From Lysinibacillus boronitolerans JCM 21713 = 10a = NBRC 103108 (GTDB lineage Bacteria; Bacillota; Bacilli; Bacillales_A; Planococcaceae): 64,000 nucleotides of DNA. The stretch is from contig NZ_JPVR01000063.1 in assembly GCF_000772935.1 (NCBI RefSeq), forward strand, positions 1-64,000, given 5' to 3'. The position numbers were made by a program, and so were the translations under genes. The notes under the pieces were generated by a model that made no database searches, was not told the DNA's origin, and worked only from the letters and a program-made list of their open reading frames with translations. Positions 51,898-60,894 of this stretch are shown here, one piece after another (position 1 is the stretch's first letter; each line of letters opens with the position of its first letter).

Positions 51898-52728
51898 ATG
51901 CTTGGTAAGTGGTCAGCAACGGGGATGGCAATCCTGAATAATATGAATCATCATTATGGGGCGATGAGTAAAGCTATGCTGCGAATTTCTTCGGGTTATC
52001 GCATTAATAGTGCGGCTGACGATCCAGCTGGACTGGCGATTTCTGAAAAAATGCGTGCACAAATTCGTGGCTTGAATATGGCAGCTAAAAATATACAGGA
52101 TGGTATTTCTCTTGTGCAGACGGCAGAGGGGGCACTGAATGAAACACATGCCATGATTCAGCGTATGCGTGAGTTAGCAGTGGAAGCAGCCAATGATACA
52201 TTAACGGATGATGATCGTAAAAAATTAGATTTGGAATTTCAGGAATTAAAAAAGGAAATTCAGCGCACATCGACCGATACAGAATTTAATACGAAGACAT
52301 TACTCAATGGGGATTATGAAACAAATGGCATAAAGATTCAAGCAGGCGCAAATGCAGGGCAAAGTATAGAATTATTTATCAATGGAATGGGGTCCGAGGC
52401 ACTTGGATTGAAGGATGCTTCCATTGCAACTCGTGAGGAAGCGGAAAAAGCCATGTCTTCAATGGACGAAGCCTTAAAACGTGTTTCCAACGAACGCTCA
52501 CGACTTGGTGCCTATCAGAACCGCTTGGAACATGCCTATAATGCCAATGTGAACACCGCAGAGAATTTACAAGCAGCAGAGTCTCGTATTCGAGATGCAG
52601 ATATTGCAAAAGAGATGATGAATATGGTGAAGGCTCAAATTTTGATGCAGGCAGGTCAATATGTGTTAGCTATGCATATGCAACAGGCACAATCCATTTT
52701 AAAATTATTAGAAGTAGGAAAAAAATGA
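51898..52728 (+). CDS. Flagellin-like protein, atypical paralogue
   Basis: A 276-residue flagellin with conserved D0/D1 helices at both ends and little between them: GYRINSAADDPAGLAISEKM (about 33-52), RGLNMAAKNIQDGISLVQTA (about 56-75) and the C-terminal AESRIRDADIAKEMMNMVK. The first residues (MLGKWSATGMAILNNMNHHY) and the last (AGQYVLAMHMQQAQSILKLL) depart from the usual MRINHNIAALN and AQANQ..QGVLQLL forms. The ends drive filament packing, so it may be a minor or alternative flagellin. ATG 51898 follows GAAGGTGGTGA, and a sigma-D promoter lies just upstream. The main hag gene is expected elsewhere (inference). Confidence 0.88.
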   Translation: MLGKWSATGMAILNNMNHHYGAMSKAMLRISSGYRINSAADDPAGLAISEKMRAQIRGLNMAAKNIQDGISLVQTAEGALNETHAMIQRMRELAVEAANDTLTDDDRKKLDLEFQELKKEIQRTSTDTEFNTKTLLNGDYETNGIKIQAGANAGQSIELFINGMGSEALGLKDASIATREEAEKAMSSMDEALKRVSNERSRLGAYQNRLEHAYNANVNTAENLQAAESRIRDADIAKEMMNMVKAQILMQAGQYVLAMHMQQAQSILKLLEVGKK

Positions 52729-52762
52729 TGAATTTCAATGTTAATTGAAATTCATCATTTTT
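52723..52762. terminator. Bidirectional terminator between flagellin and csaB
   Basis: A perfect 17-bp stem (52723-52739 with 52744-52760) with a 4-nt loop, A-rich on the left and T-rich on the right, serves both converging genes. Confidence 0.93.
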
Positions 52763-52768
52763 TAATGG

Positions 52769-53848
52769 TTATTTTGAAAAAGCTTCAATTGCTAATTTAG
52801 CTGTTGCTGTTGCTTCATCTTGTAATGGGATGACAGCCTGGCGCATTTTTTCTTGAACCGTTGTATAGGATTCGAGGATTGCCACAGCTTGTTCAAACAA
52901 TGTCACACCATTCCAATCATCAACCTCAACATGACCGATGACGGGCTGATCAACGATATCAGCAAACGCATCAATTTTCGGATCATAGGAAATCGCAATA
53001 AATGGTGTTGCATAGATTGCCGAGAAAATTAAGGAGTGTAGTCGCATACCTATTAATAGTTGCGATTGACCAATCACTGCGATTTTTTCTTCAATGGATA
53101 AATCAGCAGGAGCAATTAAGCTCTTTTCCTTCATAAGTGCTGCTACTTCCTGTGAAGTGATAAAATCATGCTCACCATGCATAGGGAGGAAGACGATTTG
53201 CTCACCCTGACGTACTAATTCATCTAGGCTATGTGCAATTTTCTCTTTGTAGGCAACAGCGGAAGGCCAATCTCGAACGCTTACAGAGATATAGCTATCG
53301 GCTGACAAAGATACATTTTCTAGCCAATCACAATGAAAGTCATTACCGTTCAATCCCATCACAGGATCGGGTACGATCTTTGTTTCTTTTCGTACACCGA
53401 TCTCTGTTAAAAGAGCTAGAGAGGCTCTATCTCTAACCGTTATTTGCTCTACCTTATTAAAGACTGTACGAACAATGAATTTACTAAGTGGGTGATTAAT
53501 CGGACCCATACCTTGGGCGTAAACAAATACTGGCTTCTTCAACCATTTTGCAATTTGAATAACGCCCGCATAGTAAGGAATAGTTTTCATGCCTGTTTGA
53601 TCCTGCATAAGACTACCGCCACCACTAATCAGTCCATCCGCTGTTTTAAGTAATTGGCGAATTTCTTTCATTTTCCAACGATTAACGGCTTTGACACCAT
53701 ATGTTTGCTCAGTAGCTGCTGGATTATTCGATAATACCGTGATCTCTATATCACTTTGCCACTTTTTTAATGATTGGATAATGGACAGTAGAATGGCATC
53801 ATCTCCGACATTATCAAATCCATAATAGCCAGATAAAACAACGTGCAT
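52769..53848 (-). CDS. csaB: Polysaccharide pyruvyl transferase CsaB
   Basis: Adds ketal-linked pyruvate to the secondary cell-wall polymer; this modification is what SLH domains bind. The 359-residue protein has the family N-terminus VVLSGYYGFDNVGDDAIL (about 4-21), SGGGSLMQDQTG near 80, and QSQLLIGMRLHSLIFSA near 264. ATG 53848 follows GAGGTGG and overlaps the upstream stop by one base (TAATG); GTG 53857 lies inside that site. Last gene of the four-gene minus-strand operon and two genes away from two SLH proteins. Confidence 0.93.
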   Translation of the reverse strand: MHVVLSGYYGFDNVGDDAILLSIIQSLKKWQSDIEITVLSNNPAATEQTYGVKAVNRWKMKEIRQLLKTADGLISGGGSLMQDQTGMKTIPYYAGVIQIAKWLKKPVFVYAQGMGPINHPLSKFIVRTVFNKVEQITVRDRASLALLTEIGVRKETKIVPDPVMGLNGNDFHCDWLENVSLSADSYISVSVRDWPSAVAYKEKIAHSLDELVRQGEQIVFLPMHGEHDFITSQEVAALMKEKSLIAPADLSIEEKIAVIGQSQLLIGMRLHSLIFSAIYATPFIAISYDPKIDAFADIVDQPVIGHVEVDDWNGVTLFEQAVAILESYTTVQEKMRQAVIPLQDEATATAKLAIEAFSK

Positions 53849-55761
53849 TATGACCACCTCGCGATTGCCTTAGAAACCCAACGATAACCGATTTTGAAGA
53901 TTAGGATAAACACTAGTCCTACTACAAGACCTAGAGATACGCTGTATAGTGTACGTAACACAGAAACAGCTACTGGGATGTGTAGGTGAGTAAATGTATT
54001 CATGATGGATAGGAAACCGATAACACCTGGTACAAGGAGAATACTACCCCATTTACGATTAATACCCATTACATATAACGCTAAAATGAAGAATGGGAAG
54101 CCAATTAAAAATTCCTTCGTTCTTGGTCGAACATACAATGTATTTTCTAGCCATTGTCTAAAGGCTAATTCCATATCACTTACAGAACCAGAGTTTCCTG
54201 TTCGGCTAATGTAAAATAATCCGACACCAGCCAATACAATGAGTAGTAGCACATGCCAATATTTTAATTCTTTATTTAACAATGTTACCGTATTGGATAA
54301 AGAGTTCTTAATGTTTTGATCAGCTAGTCGGTTCATCTCAATTACTGTAAATAATAAGACACCCATAATTGGAATAAGATAAACTAGCTTAACCCCTTTA
54401 AATACAGCAAAGCCTGTTATAAAAGCATTACCATTCAATAAGCCAATGACAATAATGATCCCAATAACGCTAATTGCTACTGCTTTTAAATATTGGACAA
54501 TTATGTTAGAGAGCTTTGTAGAACCTTGCGCTGATTTGATGACTGCATAGGTTGGTGCAAGGACAGCAATAATGAGTGCAAATGCTTGTAAGAATAGAGT
54601 ACTTTTCAGGATAAAGTACGCAATCGCTAGTACAGCCATAAAGCCAGCTGCCGCGATACGAAGAGGCATCCATTTTACTAATTCTGAAATGATAAAGGTA
54701 AATAAAATACCTGCTACTAATACGGATGCTGTGACCCAAGCTGGCACTACTACTTTATCAAATAGCTTTGGTTCACCTGCTTTGAAATGATCTGGCATTG
54801 TGTCATGCACACCATTTAAGTAATCAATCGTTTCTTCAACATTTTCTTTGGCATTGCCTGTTGTTTTAATATGATAGAAGATGGAGCGAATATTACGCTC
54901 TTTAACAGCTCGTGTTGTACGATCAATACTTGCATTTAGCTTTAATTTAGTTTCTCTGTTGACATTGATGCTATGCAAACGAATCATATTGTAATCCGTC
55001 ATTTGAGCGATTTTACTTTCGCCTTTAAGTGGGTTACTTTCAATTGTGTAGAAGTAATAGCCAGCATCATTTAATTTTTCAACTAATTGATTGCCGTTTT
55101 CTTGTCCAAATCCAATGGCTTCATCACCTTGGCCAAGTAAGCGGCCTGCTGAAGCCTCTTTTAAAGCGACTAATTGATTAACCAACTTTTCATTAGCTAC
55201 TTCATTATCTGCATTTTCCACCTTAAAGATATGAGCCAGTCCATGCTTACTAATCATGTCAATCGCAGGCTGATCGTAGCCAATCGGTGTTTTTAAATCA
55301 AAATTGTGGTTAGAAGCAGGAAGGAAATAAAAAGCTTCTTCACCTATTTGTACTTCCTCTGGTGTAACGCTCTCCATGATCAGCTTTTGGTAGCTTTCAT
55401 TTTCAGGCACTCGAATATAGTAGCCGCTATTAGAGATATCAACAGCATCTTTATAGGGTGTAAACAATAATTGTGCTGCTAACTCACTTTCCTTATAAAC
55501 GGTAATTAAGTTTTGTTTGTCCATTTCCTTTAATGTTAAGGGCTCTAGACTCACAGTATTCAGCCCAGCATCCTTTAAGGAGGAAAGGATTTCATCCATT
55601 GTTAGATCGCTATTTTTTTCTGCAGTTTGTATTTCATCATAGGGAATAACAATCTCATAAGCATCATTCGATTGCTCCGCATTCCACCTCATCATGATAC
55701 CTGTAGAGGAAACGACGAGTAAAAGAACAATGATCCCCCAAAGCCATTTCTGTTTTGACAT
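53848..55761 (-). CDS. DUF5693 family membrane protein
   Basis: A 637-residue membrane protein. An N-terminal anchor (about 7-25) is followed by an extracellular domain to about 340 and then nine or so hydrophobic helices to the C-terminus. It fits the DUF5693 family, which regularly sits between a flippase and csaB in SLH-bearing Firmicutes. ATG 55761 follows AGAGGTAGG. The neighbours suggest a role in assembly or modification of the wall polymer. No catalytic motif is recognised. Confidence 0.82.
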   Translation of the reverse strand: MSKQKWLWGIIVLLLVVSSTGIMMRWNAEQSNDAYEIVIPYDEIQTAEKNSDLTMDEILSSLKDAGLNTVSLEPLTLKEMDKQNLITVYKESELAAQLLFTPYKDAVDISNSGYYIRVPENESYQKLIMESVTPEEVQIGEEAFYFLPASNHNFDLKTPIGYDQPAIDMISKHGLAHIFKVENADNEVANEKLVNQLVALKEASAGRLLGQGDEAIGFGQENGNQLVEKLNDAGYYFYTIESNPLKGESKIAQMTDYNMIRLHSINVNRETKLKLNASIDRTTRAVKERNIRSIFYHIKTTGNAKENVEETIDYLNGVHDTMPDHFKAGEPKLFDKVVVPAWVTASVLVAGILFTFIISELVKWMPLRIAAAGFMAVLAIAYFILKSTLFLQAFALIIAVLAPTYAVIKSAQGSTKLSNIIVQYLKAVAISVIGIIIVIGLLNGNAFITGFAVFKGVKLVYLIPIMGVLLFTVIEMNRLADQNIKNSLSNTVTLLNKELKYWHVLLLIVLAGVGLFYISRTGNSGSVSDMELAFRQWLENTLYVRPRTKEFLIGFPFFILALYVMGINRKWGSILLVPGVIGFLSIMNTFTHLHIPVAVSVLRTLYSVSLGLVVGLVFILIFKIGYRWVSKAIARWS

Positions 55762-55781
55762 AAGTGTCCTACCTCTCTTAT

Positions 55782-57338
55782 TTATGAAAATCTTTTTCCG
55801 ATAACAGGGATTTTCTTTAAATCTTGTTTATGAATAGCTTTCATTAGCCATAGTAGAAGGAAGTAAAGTGCCCCTCCAACTACGATTGCGACAGTTAGAT
55901 AGCCCATAGCTAACATTCTTGACCAATGTGTAAAGTCAAGCCAAAGTGTTGGTAATCCAACTGCTGCTCCCATTACAATTGAAGACACAATCATTTTCAC
56001 CGTATCTTTTCCAAGGGCAGTAAAGCGAATCGTACGATAAATAAAGACAGAATTCACAATAAATAACACAAAATACACTAGCAAAGTTGCATAGGCAGCA
56101 CCATCTAAACCGAATGCCTGAATAAGGAAGATGTTAGAAAACACCTTAAGGACAACACCACCCAAAATAATGAGGGCTCCTGTTTTGGCAGCATTCATAC
56201 CCTGAAGAATACCTGTTCCAAGCAAAGTCAGAGATGTAAAGACAGAGCTAAGGTTGATGATGGCTAACATTAAGCTTCCCTCTAAGTCTTTAAAAAGAGC
56301 TAGATTTAAAGGCAAGGTTAAGGCTAGTAGCCCAATCGCAGCTGGCCATGAAATAAGGTGTGTCATACGATGAGTTTGCTCAATAATAGTGCGTGTTTCA
56401 TCCAATTTACGCTCAGCTAGCTTCGTTGTAATCAAAGGTACAAGCGGCAAGATAATCGAAGAAGCAAAAACAGTCGTAATTTGAACTAATGTTAGTCCTC
56501 GACCATAAATACCATAAAGATAGCTAATTTCACTCGCATCTGCACCAGCACTTCTTAAGCCATATGTAACCGTAAAGGAATCAACAAAGTTAAAGAGTGC
56601 CATTGTGACAGAACCAATCGCAATTGGAATAGAAATTTTTAAAATGGTTTTACTGTATTTAGAGAAATCCTTACCAGAATATTTCTCCTTACTCGTCACT
56701 TTTACAGAAGAACGGAAATATTTAAAGAGTAAATAGAAAAGTGACCCTAGAGCTCCTAATACAGAGCCTGCCATAATTCCACCAGCTACGATGTCATTTG
56801 AATAATCCATTGCTACTAGGAAATAAGCAACGATTAAAATTAACGCAACACGTACTAACTGCTCAATCACTTGCGAGATGGCAGTAGGTCGCATATCCCC
56901 AAAGCCTTGGAAAAATCCTCTATAGACAGCCATATAAGGAGCTACCAGTAATGTAAGGGCAACAATAATTAAGGCGATCTCTGTTGATGGCCCACCAAGT
57001 GCATTTGCTATCTGCTCTGAAAAGCCGTAAATGATTGTAAAACTAATGACGCCAAAGGATAATGCAAGGATTCTTGCAGTCACATAAATTTTCTTAATTT
57101 TGGCAGTATCCTGACTTGTCTTGGCTTCCGCAATCAGCTTAGAAATAGCGATAGGGATACCTGCAACGGATAAATAAAGGGCTACCATATAAACAGGATA
57201 GACAAGACTAAAAATACCGAGTACTTCATCACCAGCAATATTTTGAAGTGGTATACGGAAGATACTACCGATTACTTTAGAAAGTAAGGTTGCTATCGTT
57301 AGGATAAGTGTGCTTTTAACAAATGTTGACTGACTCAT
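55782..57338 (-). CDS. Polysaccharide flippase (MOP superfamily, SpoVB/MurJ-like)
   Basis: A 518-residue protein with about 14 membrane helices of the polysaccharide-transport branch of the MOP superfamily. Signatures: TLLSKVIGSIFRIPLQNIAG (about 18-37), YPVYMVALYLSVAGIPIAISKL (about 47-68) and YRGFFQGFGDMRPTAISQ near 138. It should move lipid-linked sugar units across the membrane. Its context (TagA-type transferase before, CsaB after) suggests the secondary wall polymer as cargo, rather than lipid II. ATG 57338 overlaps the tagA-like stop by ATGA. Confidence 0.87.
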   Translation of the reverse strand: MSQSTFVKSTLILTIATLLSKVIGSIFRIPLQNIAGDEVLGIFSLVYPVYMVALYLSVAGIPIAISKLIAEAKTSQDTAKIKKIYVTARILALSFGVISFTIIYGFSEQIANALGGPSTEIALIIVALTLLVAPYMAVYRGFFQGFGDMRPTAISQVIEQLVRVALILIVAYFLVAMDYSNDIVAGGIMAGSVLGALGSLFYLLFKYFRSSVKVTSKEKYSGKDFSKYSKTILKISIPIAIGSVTMALFNFVDSFTVTYGLRSAGADASEISYLYGIYGRGLTLVQITTVFASSIILPLVPLITTKLAERKLDETRTIIEQTHRMTHLISWPAAIGLLALTLPLNLALFKDLEGSLMLAIINLSSVFTSLTLLGTGILQGMNAAKTGALIILGGVVLKVFSNIFLIQAFGLDGAAYATLLVYFVLFIVNSVFIYRTIRFTALGKDTVKMIVSSIVMGAAVGLPTLWLDFTHWSRMLAMGYLTVAIVVGGALYFLLLWLMKAIHKQDLKKIPVIGKRFS

Positions 57339-58075
57339 TTTGTTTTGCCCTGACCTTTAAGCTTTAATGCAAATACCTTTAAAGCAAAGCGTGGGAGTAC
57401 AAGCATTCTGCCAAATCGACTTGGCTGGCGTAACAGTCGATAGAGCCATTCAAGATTTAACTTTTGCCAAAGTACTGGAGCACGTTTTACAGTGCCAGCG
57501 ATGACATCGAAGGAGCCACCTACACCGATAAATACACCCTTTGAAAATTTCTCAAGGTTTTCCGTTATCCATTTTTCCTGTCTTGGTACACCTAATGCCA
57601 CAAATACAAGATCAGGCTGTAAAGTTGCAATTTCTTTTGCAAAATCATTATTATTCCAGTCGAAGTAGCCATCATGATAGCCAACGACATCAACGTTTGG
57701 ATAGTTCTTATGAATATTGGCAACCGTCTTTTCGATGGTTTCCTTTTGAGCACCTAATAAATAGATTTTAAAACGCTTTTGCTGACCAACTTCCAACAGA
57801 CGTACCATCGTATCATAGCCAGTTACACGCTCTGGAAGTGAATCACCAAGGATTTGTGCAGCCTTAACGACACCAATGCCATCCGCACAAATGTAAGTTG
57901 CCTGCTTTAAGTAATTCATGACAGTTGGATTTTCATTTGCCTGCATGACAACTTCAGGATTGGCTGTCACAACGAAAGTTTTTTCTTGCTGTTCAATACG
58001 ATTAACGAGTAAATCAACAAACCCTTGCTGACCAATATGTAAAAAGGGTACGCCCATAATCGTTACATGCCTCAT
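57335..58075 (-). CDS. tagA: WecG/TagA/CpsF-family glycosyltransferase
   Basis: Expected to add N-acetylmannosamine from UDP-ManNAc to undecaprenyl-PP-GlcNAc, the linkage step of wall polymers. The 246-residue protein has the family blocks TANPEVVMQANENP (about 42-55), ADGIGVVKAAQILG (about 68), YLLGAQKETIEKT and VFVALGVPRQEKWI (about 175) followed by GVGGSFDVIAG. ATG 58075 follows AGAAAGG and gives MRHVTIMGVPFL; the frame to 58123 adds 16 residues and lies inside the promoter. UDP-ManNAc would come from MnaA (26138). First gene of the csaB operon. The symbol reflects family; the exact polymer is not certain. Confidence 0.88.
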   Translation of the reverse strand: MRHVTIMGVPFLHIGQQGFVDLLVNRIEQQEKTFVVTANPEVVMQANENPTVMNYLKQATYICADGIGVVKAAQILGDSLPERVTGYDTMVRLLEVGQQKRFKIYLLGAQKETIEKTVANIHKNYPNVDVVGYHDGYFDWNNNDFAKEIATLQPDLVFVALGVPRQEKWITENLEKFSKGVFIGVGGSFDVIAGTVKRAPVLWQKLNLEWLYRLLRQPSRFGRMLVLPRFALKVFALKLKGQGKTK

Positions 58076-58118
58076 ATAGTGTTCAAACCTTTCTGTAATT
58101 CCATTTTCACTGCAATCT

Positions 58119-58127
58119 ATCATACCA
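58119..58127 (-). promoter_or_regulatory. Possible extended -10 promoter of the tagA operon
   Basis: On the minus strand TGGTATGAT gives an extended -10 about 45 nt before ATG 58075. No good -35 is seen. Confidence 0.4.
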
Positions 58128-58365
58128 CAAAAGCAATATTGACAGGAAATTTTCGATAATGGGTTTAACGGGGACTAACTAGGGTATAGCGCTAATAACT
58201 GAACGAATGTTAAAAGAAATAGCACACGCCTATTAAGCTTTTTTAGGACACTATTTTGACGTAGATAACTACTAAATTTTAGGAGGATAGTTTGAAAATT
58301 ATATCCTAAAATTTCGAGTTTCTTCTATTATATAGCGCTTTCATCTAGGTGATAAAAAATGACTA
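58128..58365. other. Intergenic region with a perfect inverted repeat
   Basis: No gene is seen. AAATTTTAGGA (58274-58284) is repeated inverted at 58304-58314 around a 19-nt loop. Confidence 0.5.
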
Positions 58366-58397
58366 ACAAAAAGAGTGCGAATCATCATCGCACTCTT
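58366..58397 (-). terminator. Terminator after the SLH glucosaminidase gene (minus strand)
   Basis: A perfect 10-bp stem (58371-58380 with 58388-58397) is followed on the minus strand by TTTTTG. Confidence 0.88.
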
Positions 58398-58418
58398 GTT
58401 TTGCGCATCCTATTAAAA

Positions 58419-60269
58419 TCATTTTTTTACAATATAATCGCCATGTACCCAGCCGGTTTTTCCGTTGTAAAGCACCTGATACCAGGCACCATTTTTTATA
58501 AACTCACCTTTATCGTCTACAACACCGATAATAAAGCCATTCGGTTTAACAGTACCTAAAATAGCACTTATAGTAGATGGTTCGCTTCGAACATTGAGTG
58601 TAATGTTCATATTGACAATTTGTAAGCCATTTTCAAGACTCACATAATCATCAAGCACCCAGCCCTCTTGTCCATTGACACTTACTTTCAACCAACCACC
58701 ATTTTCACCAAGAACTTTAAAGGAGGTATCCTTTGGCAAATTCGTAATAATCGAAGCATTATCTGCTGTATTCGGATACGTTCTCATATTGAGATTAATC
58801 GTCGTTTTACCTGCTGCTCCAGCTAACCCTAAATCCAATGCGTATTGCTTCGATGGACTCGGTAATGAAGGAGCGGAAGATTGACTTTGATATGCAGGCA
58901 CATCAAACACTAGGTTAGTTGTCGTATGAGCACCAATTAATTCATAAATATCATAGATCTTTTTCGCTTGAATGACAGCCCACATCACATGTGTTGCATA
59001 CTGGTGGACTGTCGGATTATCAGGATTCCAACGCATTTTATAAAGCGTATCCTGACCCTTGCTAATATACTGATCCTTTACAAATTGGGCACCTCCGATA
59101 ATAGCATCCTGAACAGTAAACCATCCATTTGTATAAGCACGCTCCGCACCATACTTATTAGCATCAGCATCAATAGCGCCAATACCGTAAGCATTGTAGG
59201 TTGTCTTAATAGCAGTTAATTTATCGCGATTTTCTGGTGTCGCCATCATCGGTTTGCCATTTGTATCTAAGCCAACCTCGATCCCTTTAATAAGTGCAGA
59301 AGCCCCATTGGCTGTTTCATGCAAGGCATGGGAGACTAAATAAATAGCATTGATCTTATTGTCTACACCAGCCTGGATAAAGGCATCCGCTGTACCTGCT
59401 AAGCTACCTTTATTCGCAAGTACTTTATCGTTCAGCTCTTTTGCACTCAGGTTATTAACGACAGTAGATAATTTTAGGAATTGATAATAAGATGGGCTAT
59501 CCTGCATAAAGCTTTTTGGGTGTACATAGTATGACACTAGTGCCTCACTAGCCGTGAAAATGCCAGCACCATCGACCTTTGGATTATTCATTGTTTGTTT
59601 ACTCACTACAGAAGAGTAATCATGTGAGTAATTCGTCGTCATGTATTGCTTACCACCTGCCCCAGGCGCCTCTAGATGGATTAAACGATAGAGCACGGTA
59701 GCTGCCTCAGCACGAGTTGTTTGAGCAAGAGGTGCAAATTGATTATTTGGCTTCCCAACAAGTAGTCCTGTTGTGACGACAGCTTGTACATCTGCATAGG
59801 CCCATTTGGCAATGCGCGCATTATCACTAAAAGCAATAGGGGAGGAAGAAGTATTGATGTTTTGATAAGTAAGAGCTCTTTTTAACATAGCCGCCATTTC
59901 CTGACGATTAATATGATTATTCGGATGGAATTTGCCTTGCTCATCACCTTTAATTAGCCCGTGATAGCTTGCTTGCTCGACTACTCCGTAATACCAGTCA
60001 CCTTTTTTAACATCTGTAAAGGTTGCCTGACTAGAAGCCGCTGGCAAGTTCAGTGTTCTAACAAGAAAGGCTGCAAATTCAGCACGAGTGACAGCATCAT
60101 TTGGACGATAATTGCCGAATTCATCACCCTTCATTAAATCGTTGGTAATAAGATAGTTCATTTCATGGTAGGCCCAGTGCTTTGAAATATCTTCTGCTGA
60201 AGCGGAAGTTGGCGCAAGATATAACATGCCTGCCAGCACGGCCCCATAAAGAGGAAATTTACGTTTCAT
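58419..60269 (-). CDS. SLH-anchored glucosaminidase with SH3 domains
   Basis: A 616-residue secreted wall hydrolase. It has a signal peptide (about 1-25), three SLH domains (about 27-205) with TRAEFAAFLVR, NRQEMAAMLKR and TRAEAATVLYR, a glucosaminidase domain (about 280-450) with the probable catalytic Glu in SHALHETANGASAL, and two bacterial SH3 domains (about 480-545 and 550-616; LNMRTYPNT, LNVRSEPST, GWVHGDYIVKK). The enzyme should cut between GlcNAc and MurNAc, held to the wall by pyruvylated polymer. ATG 60269 follows GAAGGGAG. It lies next to the csaB operon and the S-layer gene, transcribed away from the latter. Confidence 0.92.
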   Translation of the reverse strand: MKRKFPLYGAVLAGMLYLAPTSASAEDISKHWAYHEMNYLITNDLMKGDEFGNYRPNDAVTRAEFAAFLVRTLNLPAASSQATFTDVKKGDWYYGVVEQASYHGLIKGDEQGKFHPNNHINRQEMAAMLKRALTYQNINTSSSPIAFSDNARIAKWAYADVQAVVTTGLLVGKPNNQFAPLAQTTRAEAATVLYRLIHLEAPGAGGKQYMTTNYSHDYSSVVSKQTMNNPKVDGAGIFTASEALVSYYVHPKSFMQDSPSYYQFLKLSTVVNNLSAKELNDKVLANKGSLAGTADAFIQAGVDNKINAIYLVSHALHETANGASALIKGIEVGLDTNGKPMMATPENRDKLTAIKTTYNAYGIGAIDADANKYGAERAYTNGWFTVQDAIIGGAQFVKDQYISKGQDTLYKMRWNPDNPTVHQYATHVMWAVIQAKKIYDIYELIGAHTTTNLVFDVPAYQSQSSAPSLPSPSKQYALDLGLAGAAGKTTINLNMRTYPNTADNASIITNLPKDTSFKVLGENGGWLKVSVNGQEGWVLDDYVSLENGLQIVNMNITLNVRSEPSTISAILGTVKPNGFIIGVVDDKGEFIKNGAWYQVLYNGKTGWVHGDYIVKK

Positions 60270-60894
60270 TTTTTAAGCTCCCTTCAATAGCTAATATGTT
60301 CTATCAAACTATCAAAAGTGTAGCATAAAAAGTGGCAATCTATTATTACAACATGGGGACATTATTTACTTAATAAAGAAGAAACTCATAAAGTTGGTGG
60401 GGAAGAGGCAGAATTCGCTAAGAAACGCCTTCTATATTTCTGTTTCTTTACAATTATAACTAAAATATTACGGGAGTCTTTAATTTTTGACAATTTAGTA
60501 ACCATTCCAGAAAATGCTTGGTTATTATTGAGAGTAAGGTATAATAGGTAACGGAACTATATGTTACCAATACATTTTAGGCAATAAATAGATGGTAGCT
60601 TATTGGAATCTATTAAATACCTTAATAGGTATGGTAAAATAAGCTTTCATAACTAAATTTATGTCCCAGTGCTTGAATTTAGGAAAAGTTAGTGTTATAT
60701 TATTGTAGAAAGTGAATAAACTTACTAGAATGGTATTCTACTACTCTTTTTCTAGTAAATTTACTAACAAATTTGCTTTAGTTTTGTATTATTCAAGAAA
60801 GCTATAATACATACATTTAGGTAACTAATAAGGCGGTACTATAGTTTTCGTTGGATTAATATCAATTTAAGGAATTTTAGGGAGGAATACATTA
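60270..60894. promoter_or_regulatory. Long upstream region of the S-layer gene
   Basis: About 625 bp with no gene and several plus-strand promoter candidates: TTGGTT-N16-TATAAT (60518-60545), TAAAAT beside the palindrome ATACCTTAATAGGTAT (about 60615-60640), and the best, TTGAAT-N17-TATATT with extended TG (60673-60701). A 9-bp hairpin TTACTAGAA/TTCTAGTAA lies at 60722-60758 in the leader. A strong site AGGGAGGAAT precedes the start. Confidence 0.6.
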
